From an uncultured Eubacteriales bacterium (GTDB lineage Bacteria > Bacillota > Clostridia > Oscillospirales > Oscillospiraceae): DNA of 36,717 nt. Below are positions 29,138-36,717 of this stretch, piece by piece. The notes beneath the pieces are model-generated. The model searched no databases. It was not told the origin of the DNA and saw only the letters and a program-made list of their open reading frames with translations. Made by a program: the position numbers and the translations under genes. How positions within the stretch are numbered: the first letter of the stretch is position 1; each line of letters opens with the position of its first letter. The stretch spans positions 1 through 36,717 of the forward strand of contig UQWH01000016.1 of the NCBI GenBank assembly GCA_900544705.1, written 5' to 3'.

Positions 29138-30168
29138 GTTTCCTCTCCCCAGAGAAGCGGAATGGTTCCCACGCAGGTTTCCCCGATCCAGACGCTTCCG
29201 AATCCGGCTGGCGTCCCCGGCGTGCCTGCGCAGAAGGCGCAGCGCGGATAGCTGACGCACACCGTGACCGCTTCCTCCTTGCGCAGGAAGCAGGCAAAGT
29301 CCTGTCCCGCTGTCAGTGCGGCGCGGCTGCCGTCCATCAGCGTGAGCTCCGCGGCGTATGCGCCCTTTTGCAGGACGGTGCGCGTTCCGTAGAGGGAAAA
29401 ACCATAGGCATACAGCGCCGCGTGGTCGCGCCAGTCGTCGCAGTCGTTAATCGTCACGGCAATCATCCTGCGCCCGCCGCGCTCGACCGCGCTGACCAGA
29501 ATTCGCCCCGCTGCGCGGGTGAAACCGGTCTTGACGCCGATAGCGCCCTCCAGCGACCACAGGAGCTTATTGTGATTGGTGAGACAGCGCTCGCCCACGC
29601 GGATGCTTTTCGTGGACACGACCTGCAAAAAGTCCGGCTCCCGCAGCGCGGCGCGCGTTAAAAGCGCCAGATCGCGCGCCGTGGAATAGTTGTTCTCGTC
29701 GTCCAGCCCATTCGGATTGGCGAAGCGCGTATTGCGCAGCTCCATGCGCTGCGCCGTTTCGTTCATCCAGCCGGCAAAGCGCTCAAGGCTTCCCGCCGTG
29801 CAGAGGGCAAGCGCAACCGCTGCGTCGTTGCCGGAGCGCAGCATCATGCCGTAAAGCAAGTCGCGCAGCGTCAGCTCCTCCCCGGCCTTCAGGTACATGG
29901 AAGAGCCTTCGATTCCCGTCGCCTCCGCAGGGATCCGGACGCGCCGGTCGAGGTCGCAGCGCTGCACGACGACCAGCGCCGTCATGATCTTGGTCGTGCT
30001 CGCGATCAGCGACGGCGTGTCGCAGTTCTTTTCCGCCAGCACCGCGCCGGTGTCCGCATCCATCAGGAGCATGGACTTCGCGCAGGTGGCAGGCGCCGCG
30101 GCACATTGCAGAGATAAAACAACGGCAGCAACAAGAGCGGCTGCCGCTGCGGTCATACGCCGAAACAT
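29134..30168 (-). CDS. dacF: D-alanyl-D-alanine carboxypeptidase, DacF type
   Basis: The 344-residue penicillin-binding protein has a signal peptide (residues 1-24), the active-site STTK at 57-60, SGN at 112-114 and KTG at 211-213, in the usual order and spacing for PBP5-type carboxypeptidases. It trims the terminal D-Ala from peptidoglycan stem peptides outside the membrane. The C-terminal domain is short and ends without a clear amphipathic anchor helix. Position beside ytfJ and scpAB is typical of the sporulation-linked DacF/DacB enzymes of clostridia, so a role in spore cortex is likely. Confidence 0.9.
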   Translation of the reverse strand: MFRRMTAAAAALVAAVVLSLQCAAAPATCAKSMLLMDADTGAVLAEKNCDTPSLIASTTKIMTALVVVQRCDLDRRVRIPAEATGIEGSSMYLKAGEELTLRDLLYGMMLRSGNDAAVALALCTAGSLERFAGWMNETAQRMELRNTRFANPNGLDDENNYSTARDLALLTRAALREPDFLQVVSTKSIRVGERCLTNHNKLLWSLEGAIGVKTGFTRAAGRILVSAVERGGRRMIAVTINDCDDWRDHAALYAYGFSLYGTRTVLQKGAYAAELTLMDGSRAALTAGQDFACFLRKEEAVTVCVSYPRCAFCAGTPGTPAGFGSVWIGETCVGTIPLLWGEET

Positions 30169-30217
30169 TTTACATCACCCCGAACAGTATTCGCATCCGG
30201 GGGATGTATCATGCGTG

Positions 30218-30604
30218 TCAAATCTCGGAATTCTCCGTCTTTCGGCCCTGCACCAGATCTGAAATTTTATCGACCAGCACGGGGAACTGCTCAACCATGC
30301 GCTCGACGGCGTTACTCGCCGGCTCCGCAATGGGCAGCACCCGCACACGCTCGCCCTGAAGGACGAGGAAGGCCACGGGAACGATCTTCACGCCGCAGCC
30401 CGCGCCGCCGCCAAAAGCGCCGCTCTGGGTCTTGGTCGGGATATCGGAGCCGCCGGAGGCCATTCCGAAGGAGATCTTGGAGATTGGGATGAGGGTCGTT
30501 CCCTCGCCCGCCTGAATGGGCGTGCCGACGACGGTATTGGCGTCGACCATCTCGCGCACCTTGGACATGGATGCGCCGAGAAGTTCATTGATGTTCTGGC
30601 TCAT
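30218..30604 (-). CDS. ytfJ: GerW (YtfJ) family sporulation protein
   Basis: The 128-residue protein begins MSQNINELLGASMSKVREMV, then has DANTVVGTPIQAGEGTTLIPISKISFGMASGGSD and a Gly-rich GGGAGCGVKIVPVAFLVLQGERVRVLPI, the full GerW/YtfJ pattern. In Bacillus it is needed for normal germination in response to lysozyme-type enzymes. The start at 30604 matches the family N-terminus; the longer frame lies inside scpB, which it overlaps by 20 bp. Confidence 0.94.
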   Translation of the reverse strand: MSQNINELLGASMSKVREMVDANTVVGTPIQAGEGTTLIPISKISFGMASGGSDIPTKTQSGAFGGGAGCGVKIVPVAFLVLQGERVRVLPIAEPASNAVERMVEQFPVLVDKISDLVQGRKTENSEI

Positions 30605-31157
30605 TTTCCGTACCTTCCTTTTCTGTGATTTCTCGCTTGGAAAACTGCATTTTTTCGATTTCGGGCAGCTCATCCAGACTCTCCAGTCCGAACGTCCGCA
30701 AAAAGTCCGGTGTCGTCCGATAGAGAATGGGGCGGCCGGGCACATTCAGGCGGCCGCATTCCTCAATTAGCTGCTTGTTGAGCAGCGCGGACACCGAATA
30801 GGAGCTGTCCACGCCGCGTATCTGTTCCACATAGGCCTTGGTGGCCGGCTGGTAATAGGCAATGATCGTCAGGGTCTCCAACTGGGAGGCCGAGAGCTTC
30901 GGCGGCTTGCGCGTCTCCAGCGCCTTGGTGATATACTCCGCCATTTCGCCGGAGGAACACATCTGATACGCCTTGCCGAGATGCACGATCCGCACGCCGC
31001 GGCGGTCATAGGACAGCTCGTCGATCAGCTCTCGCGCCGCCCGGTCGATCTCGTCCGGGTCACATTCCAGCGCCTTGGACAGGCGCTCCGTCTCCACCGG
31101 CTCCCCGGCGGCAAAGAGGATCGCCTCAAGCGCCCGTTTCAGTTCCGACTGTTCCAT
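30585..31157 (-). CDS. scpB: Segregation and condensation protein B
   Basis: The 190-residue protein has two winged-helix domains with the ScpB pattern: LKRALEAILFAAGEPVETERL, DRRGVRIVHLGKAYQMCSSGE, LSASQLETLTIIAYYQPATKAYVEQIRGVDSSYSVSALL and RPILYRTTPDFLRTFGLESLDELP. ScpB dimers bind ScpA and Smc to form bacterial condensin for chromosome organisation and segregation. It overlaps scpA by 32 bp and ytfJ by 20 bp. Confidence 0.95.
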   Translation of the reverse strand: MEQSELKRALEAILFAAGEPVETERLSKALECDPDEIDRAARELIDELSYDRRGVRIVHLGKAYQMCSSGEMAEYITKALETRKPPKLSASQLETLTIIAYYQPATKAYVEQIRGVDSSYSVSALLNKQLIEECGRLNVPGRPILYRTTPDFLRTFGLESLDELPEIEKMQFSKREITEKEGTENEPEHQ

Positions 31158-31947
31158 CCAAACTCTCCATTTCTTCCTCCGGCATCTTGCAGAAGCGGAT
31201 ATTCACGTCGTTTTCGTCCGCATCCTCCACCACGACGCTGTGCACGCGGCAAAGCTCCAGGACCGCGAGGAAGGTCGCGACGATCTCGCTGCGCGACCGG
31301 CTGCCGCGGAAAAGATTCCGGAAGCGTTCCACACCGCGCATCAGGAGCTTTTTCAGCACCTGCGCGGCTTTTTTCGTCACGGGATAGGGCTCCGCGCCGA
31401 CGATGCCGGTAAAGTTGGAAGCCGGCGGCGGCAGTCTGCGCTCGCTTCGCTCGGCAATCGCGGCAAAGGCACGCAGAAGATCCTCCTTTTCATGGCGGTA
31501 GCGATAGGTGGAATCCTGCTTCAGCGGCTCCGGCTGTTTTGTGAAAATCGCGCGGCCGATCTCATTGCGCGGCTCCAGAAAGCTGACCGCCGTGCGGATC
31601 TGGTCATAGGCCTCCGCGCGCTGGCGTTCTTCCAGAGAGCGGATGAGCAGTTCCATCTCGCTCATGGCTTCTTCGCGCTCGGTCGCGGAAAGCAGCATTT
31701 TCGTCTTGATCAGCATCAGATAGGAGGCCATCGCGATAAACTCGCTGGCGATCTCCATATCCAGCCGCTTTCTCTCGTCGAGATAAGCAAGATACTGCTC
31801 CAGAATGGAGGTGATGCTGACGTCCTGTATTTCAATTTTATTCTTGCTCAGCAGGAGCAGGATCACGTCCAACGGGCCGTCAAAGTCCGCCGGAAGCTCG
31901 TCCCGCGTCCTCATCACGCCTGACAGGTGGTAGCTCGGTTCTTCCAT
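31126..31947 (-). CDS. scpA: Segregation and condensation protein A
   Basis: The 273-residue kleisin has the ScpA N-terminus (FDGPLDVILLLLSKNKIEIQDVSITSILEQYLAYL, then DMEIASEFIAMASYLMLIKTKMLLS) and a C-terminal winged helix (SRSEIVATFLAVLELCRVHSVVVEDAD). It bridges Smc heads in the condensin complex. A sigma-A promoter lies just upstream, so the scpA-scpB-ytfJ-dacF-rluB unit probably starts here. ATG is supported by GAGGGATTGC-ATG. Confidence 0.94.
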   Translation of the reverse strand: MEEPSYHLSGVMRTRDELPADFDGPLDVILLLLSKNKIEIQDVSITSILEQYLAYLDERKRLDMEIASEFIAMASYLMLIKTKMLLSATEREEAMSEMELLIRSLEERQRAEAYDQIRTAVSFLEPRNEIGRAIFTKQPEPLKQDSTYRYRHEKEDLLRAFAAIAERSERRLPPPASNFTGIVGAEPYPVTKKAAQVLKKLLMRGVERFRNLFRGSRSRSEIVATFLAVLELCRVHSVVVEDADENDVNIRFCKMPEEEMESLDGTVGTETGA

Positions 31948-31976
31948 GCAATCCCTCTTCGCTTCATATCTGAATT

Positions 31977-32005
31977 AGTATACCATTTCTTTCGAAGAAT
32001 CGCAA
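31977..32005 (-). promoter_or_regulatory. Sigma-A promoter of the scpA operon
   Basis: On the minus strand TTGCGA (32005-32000) is followed after 17 bp by TATACT (31982-31977), with a TG just before the -10, 30 bp from the scpA start. Confidence 0.8.
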
Positions 32006-32035
32006 CAAAAAAATAGCATATTCCCCGTCACAACG

Positions 32036-32067
32036 ATCAGCACAGGGAAACTTTTCCCTGTGCTGAT
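32036..32067 (-). terminator. Perfect 15-bp hairpin after engB
   Basis: ATCAGCACAGGGAAA (32036-32050) and TTTCCCTGTGCTGAT (32053-32067) are a perfect inverted repeat beginning 6 bp after the engB stop. There is no adjacent T-run, so it may stabilise or process the mRNA 3' end rather than terminate on its own. Confidence 0.65.
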
Positions 32068-32073
32068 TCAAAA

Positions 32074-32661
32074 TTACTCCACGGCCGCCATGATCCGGCG
32101 GACGAGCGTTTCCCTGCCGGTTCCCTTTTCCGCGGAAAACGGCAGAAGCTCCACGTCCTCCGCCAAGGTCAGCGTTTCCCGGATGCAGGCCAAATTCGGC
32201 TCGATCTCGCTCTTTTTCAGCTTGTCGAGCTTATTGGCCACCACGACGAAGGGCCGTCCCGTGCTGCGGAACAGGCCCGCCATCACACAGTCGAGCTGCG
32301 TCGGCTTATGGCGCGCATCGACGATCATCACGCCGAGCGTGATGCGGTCCGGCTCCGCGAAATAGGACTCCGTGAGCTTGCCCCAGCGTTCCTTTTCCGA
32401 CGCAGACACCTTGGCATAGCCATAGCCCGGCAGGTCGACAAAGTAAGCCTTACCGTCGATTTTGAAATAATTGATATGGATGGTTTTGCCCGGCGTCTGG
32501 CCGACGCGGGCAAAATTTTTACGCTGCAAAACACAGTTGAGCACCGAGGATTTTCCGACGTTCGACTTGCCCGCAAAGGCGATCTGCGGCAGGCCGTCCG
32601 CCGGAAACATATTCGGCTGGGCAGCGGACTTGATAAATTCGACTTTTTGTAAATTCATCAT
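32074..32661 (-). CDS. ysxC: Ribosome biogenesis GTPase EngB (YsxC)
   Basis: The 195-residue GTPase has G1 GKSNVGKS at 31-38, the G3 block DLPGYGYAKVS, and G4 NKLDKLK, in the order of EngB/YsxC. It is an essential GTPase in assembly of the 50S ribosomal subunit. Its start overlaps the lon stop by 4 bp (ATGATGA; the first or second ATG may be used). The lon-engB order is usual in Firmicutes. The hairpin after it ends the unit. Confidence 0.94.
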   Translation of the reverse strand: MMNLQKVEFIKSAAQPNMFPADGLPQIAFAGKSNVGKSSVLNCVLQRKNFARVGQTPGKTIHINYFKIDGKAYFVDLPGYGYAKVSASEKERWGKLTESYFAEPDRITLGVMIVDARHKPTQLDCVMAGLFRSTGRPFVVVANKLDKLKKSEIEPNLACIRETLTLAEDVELLPFSAEKGTGRETLVRRIMAAVE

Positions 32662-35078
32662 TGGCGGATCCCCGTTTTCGGCTTTGCAGGCTCATGCGCA
32701 ACCGGGAGGGCACGCTCCGAATGGTGCTGTGCAAGCTCCTTCGGCTCCTCCTGCGGCGCGTCCAGCGCGGCCTCAATGACCGCGTCCACGTGCTCTACCA
32801 GCAGGAAGTTCAGCGCGCGGCGGACCGTCTGGTCGATCTCCTGCAGGTCCTTTTCGTTCGCCTTGGGGATAATGACCGTGCGCACGCCGTGGCGCAGCGC
32901 GGCCATGGTCTTTTCCCGCAGGCCGCCGATGGGCAGCACCCGGCCGCGGATGGAGATCTCGCCGGTCATCGCAATATCACGGCGCACCGGGCGGTTCGTA
33001 AGGGCGGAAACCATCGCCGTGCAGACCGTGATGCCGGCCGAGGGGCCGTCTTTCGGGATCGCACCCTCCGGGAAGTGGACATGGATGTCCTTTGTTTTAT
33101 AAAAGTCCTCCGGAATGTGCAGGCGCTCCGTGCGGCTGCGGATATAACTCATCGCCGCCTGCACGGATTCCTTCATCACATTGCCGAGATTGCCGGTCAG
33201 ATTGAGCTTGCCGCTCCCCTCGACCACGTTGCACTCGACCTCCAGCGTTTCGCCGCCGACTGCCGTCCACGCAAGGCCCGTGACAAGGCCGACGGTGTCC
33301 GCGGGCGGCATTTTATCCGGCAGGATCTTGCGCGGGCCGAGGAAACGGTCGATCGTCGCGCCGGTGACGGTGATGCGCTTGCATTCCGGGTCGGTGACAA
33401 AGCGCATATCGCACTTGCGGCAGAGCGTTGCGATCTCGCGCTCCAGATTACGCACACCGGATTCGCGGGTATAGCAGGCGATCATCTCGCGGATGGCGTC
33501 ATCCGTCACGCGAACCTGTGACTTCTTCAGGCCGTGCTTTTTGAGCTGCTTGGGCAGCAAATGCTGCTTTGCGATCATCAGCTTTTCCTCGTCCGTGTAG
33601 GAGCCGAGCTCGATGACCTCCATGCGGTCGAGCAGCGGACGCGGGATGGTGTCCGTCGTGTTCGCCGTGGTGATGAACATGCACTCGCTCAGGTCAAAAG
33701 GCAATTCAAGGAAATTGTCGCGGAAGGTCGCGTTCTGCTCGGAGTCCAGCACTTCCAGCAGCGCGGACGAGGGGTCGCCGCGATAGTCGCTGCCCAGCTT
33801 GTCGATCTCATCGAGCAGCAGGAGCGGATTTTTGCTTCCCGCCTGCTGGATGGCCGTCAGGATTCTGCCGGGCATCGCGCCGATATAGGTCTTGCGGTGG
33901 CCGCGGATCTCCGCCTCGTCGTGGATGCCGCCGAGGGAGATACGCGCGAGCTTCCGGTTGAGCGCGCGGGCGATGCTCATGGCAATGGACGTCTTGCCCA
34001 CGCCCGGAGGGCCGACCAGACAGATGATCTGCCCCGGCAGCTCCGGCGCAAGCTGCTTGACCGCCAGTATTTCCAAGATCCGTTCCTTGACCTTTTCCAG
34101 ACCGAAGTGGTCCTCATCCAGAATTTTGCGCGCGGCGCGCACGTCGCGGCGCTCCTTCGTGCGGGTGTTCCACGGCAGCTCCAGCGCCACATCCAGATAA
34201 TTCCGGATGACGGAGGACTCCGCAGAGCCGAAGGGCTGCTTCATCAGGCGCTGCAATTCCTTGTTGAGTTTTTCAGTGATCTCCTCCGGAAGCGCCAGCT
34301 TTTCGATTTTCTCGCGGTATTCGTCGAATTCCGCCTCGTCGTCGCCCTCGCCCAGCTCATTGCGGATGACCTTCATCTGCTCGCGCAGGAAATAGTCGCG
34401 CTGACCCTTGTCGATGTTCTGCTGGGTCTGATCCTGAAGCTGGTTTTCCATGCGCAGAACCTCCAGCTCATGCGCAAAGAGCTTGTTGGAGATCTCCAGA
34501 CGGCGCACGGGGTGCCGCTGCTCCAGAACGCGCATCTTCTCGGCAAAGCCGTAGGTCGCGCTCTGGCTCATCAGGTCGGCGATATAGCCGGGGGCGTCGG
34601 ATGCCAGAATTTTCAGCATCGTCTCCTGTACGGGACGCTGCGTCAGATCCGCAAACTCGTCAAAAAGCTGCGCCGCCTGCCGCACCAGCGCCTCGACCTT
34701 CGGCGTGCCCTTGGCATACTCTGCATCCGGGATGGACTCCACGCGTGCGCAGAGATAGGGATCGGTCTGCTGGACTTCCGTCACCTTTGCGCGGCACTCG
34801 CCCACGACCAGAACGCGCACGGCGTCGCCCGGCATTTTCAGCACCTGCCGCACCTGCGCGACCGTGCCGACCGGATAGAGATCGTCAAAGGACGGATCGT
34901 CCTGCAAAATATCCTTTTGTGTTACAAGAAAGATGCGCTGATCGCCGGACATGGCCTTGTCCAGTGCGCGGACAGACTTCTCGCGTCCGACGTCAAAGTG
35001 CATCGTCGTCCGGGGAAACACCGTTAGGCCGCGCAGAGCCAGCACCGGCATTCTCTCGGATAAAATCAATTCGTTCAT
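32658..35078 (-). CDS. lon: ATP-dependent protease Lon (LonA)
   Basis: The 806-residue protein has the N-terminal substrate-binding domain (VLALRGLTVFPRTTMHFDVG), an AAA+ domain with Walker A GPPGVGKT at 356-363 and Walker B LLLDEIDK, and the C-terminal serine protease domain with catalytic S680 (DGPSAG) and K723 (REK), spaced 43 residues apart as in E. coli Lon. It degrades misfolded and regulatory proteins in the cytoplasm. Length is normal. It sits between clpX and engB, a typical Firmicutes protein-quality-control cluster. Confidence 0.97.
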   Translation of the reverse strand: MNELILSERMPVLALRGLTVFPRTTMHFDVGREKSVRALDKAMSGDQRIFLVTQKDILQDDPSFDDLYPVGTVAQVRQVLKMPGDAVRVLVVGECRAKVTEVQQTDPYLCARVESIPDAEYAKGTPKVEALVRQAAQLFDEFADLTQRPVQETMLKILASDAPGYIADLMSQSATYGFAEKMRVLEQRHPVRRLEISNKLFAHELEVLRMENQLQDQTQQNIDKGQRDYFLREQMKVIRNELGEGDDEAEFDEYREKIEKLALPEEITEKLNKELQRLMKQPFGSAESSVIRNYLDVALELPWNTRTKERRDVRAARKILDEDHFGLEKVKERILEILAVKQLAPELPGQIICLVGPPGVGKTSIAMSIARALNRKLARISLGGIHDEAEIRGHRKTYIGAMPGRILTAIQQAGSKNPLLLLDEIDKLGSDYRGDPSSALLEVLDSEQNATFRDNFLELPFDLSECMFITTANTTDTIPRPLLDRMEVIELGSYTDEEKLMIAKQHLLPKQLKKHGLKKSQVRVTDDAIREMIACYTRESGVRNLEREIATLCRKCDMRFVTDPECKRITVTGATIDRFLGPRKILPDKMPPADTVGLVTGLAWTAVGGETLEVECNVVEGSGKLNLTGNLGNVMKESVQAAMSYIRSRTERLHIPEDFYKTKDIHVHFPEGAIPKDGPSAGITVCTAMVSALTNRPVRRDIAMTGEISIRGRVLPIGGLREKTMAALRHGVRTVIIPKANEKDLQEIDQTVRRALNFLLVEHVDAVIEAALDAPQEEPKELAQHHSERALPVAHEPAKPKTGIRQ

Positions 35079-35171
35079 GCGTACTCCTTTCCGCAGAAAA
35101 ACTTGCTATGACAGGAGGAAGGAGGCATAGAAACCCCAAAAACGGTTTCCGCGCCCCCTTCCCTTATTTCT

Positions 35172-36431
<1,260 letters not shown>

Positions 36432-36459
36432 ATCATATCCCTCCCGATGCTTTTGCTGT

Positions 36460-36717
36460 TTATCTCTGATAGATGACCTTGTCGATCAGGCCGTATTCCT
36501 TCGCCTGCTCCGCAGTGAGGAAGTGATCGCGCTCGGTATCGCGCGTGACCTCTTCGATCGACCGGCCGGTATTCTCCGCCATGATCTCATTGAGCTTTTT
36601 CTTGATCTCCGCGATGCGGTTGGCATGGATCTGGATATCCGTGACCTGACCCTGTGCGCCGCCGGAGGGCTGGTGGATCATGATCTCCGCGTTCGGCAGC
36701 GCGATGCGCTTGCCCTT
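36460..36717 (-). CDS. clpP: ClpP protease subunit, 3' part (start outside window)
   Basis: The last 86 codons of ClpP run to TGA/TAA-type stop at 36,460 and continue past the window edge. Visible are the catalytic His in MIHQPSGGAQGQ and the catalytic Asp in RDTERDHFLTAEQAKEYGLIDKV; the catalytic Ser lies beyond the window. ClpP forms the 14-subunit proteolytic chamber that works with ClpX, encoded next to it. Confidence 0.95.
   Translation of the reverse strand, partial: KGKRIALPNAEIMIHQPSGGAQGQVTDIQIHANRIAEIKKKLNEIMAENTGRSIEEVTRDTERDHFLTAEQAKEYGLIDKVIYQR

Noticed and set aside
27521..29251. A 576-codon plus-strand frame across the RpiR and rluB region
   Set aside because: It is antisense to well-recognised genes and its residues look like low-complexity reverse complements (His/Arg/Gln rich). 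High GC content keeps such frames open.
33534..35027. A 497-codon plus-strand frame opposite lon
   Set aside because: It is a shadow of the lon gene, which carries all catalytic residues on the minus strand.

Overview
The window looks like a chromosomal segment of a spore-forming, GC-rich gut-type clostridium, probably Oscillospiraceae/Oscillospirales. The evidence is a complete spoIIIA operon, a pro-sigma-K N-terminus, gerW/ytfJ, an ispH-rpsA gene fusion, and clostridial gene orders (asp23-nusB-tsaD-like-xseA-xseB-ispA; scpA-scpB-ytfJ-dacF-rluB; clpP-clpX-lon-engB). The genus is an inference. Almost every chromosomal gene lies on the minus strand.

Positions 1 to about 13,698 are mobile-element DNA. 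The element carries a DUF4143 ATPase behind a repeat-covered promoter, element-type small proteins, an ArdC-like gene with an in-frame amber codon, DUF3991 and DUF3848 genes, and a small AT-rich cargo (membrane protein, HxlR regulator, flavin reductase). It also carries a 1405-residue thioester/Cna_B surface adhesin with a lipoprotein partner, parB with a beheaded parA, a beheaded sigma-factor-like gene, and a two-HTH regulator that also contains an in-frame amber codon. Several genes show deletion scars or nonsense codons, and no recombinase, relaxase or conjugation gene is visible here. The left end of the element lies outside the window.

The right end of this element falls inside sigK. The N-terminal 111 codons of pro-sigma-K (13,698-14,030, minus strand) are intact and then run abruptly into element sequence at the Glu-Asn codons. 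This is the place where the Bacillus subtilis skin element interrupts sigK. The rest of sigK is not in the window. Since the other sporulation genes seen here are intact, the most interesting reading is an undescribed sigK intervening element that must be excised to rebuild sigK in the mother cell. A dead insertion is the main alternative.

Positions 14,031-22,913 hold housekeeping and sporulation genes: ispA, xseB, xseA, a TsaD-like protein, nusB, an Asp23 protein, and spoIIIAH back to spoIIIAA (the channel between mother cell and forespore). Positions 23,039-31,947 hold the ispH-rpsA fusion, plsC, cmk, a BaiN-like flavoprotein, an RpiR regulator, rluB, dacF, ytfJ, scpB and scpA. Positions 32,074-36,717 hold engB, lon, clpX and the 3' part of clpP. 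I saw no tRNA, rRNA, riboswitch or CRISPR array.
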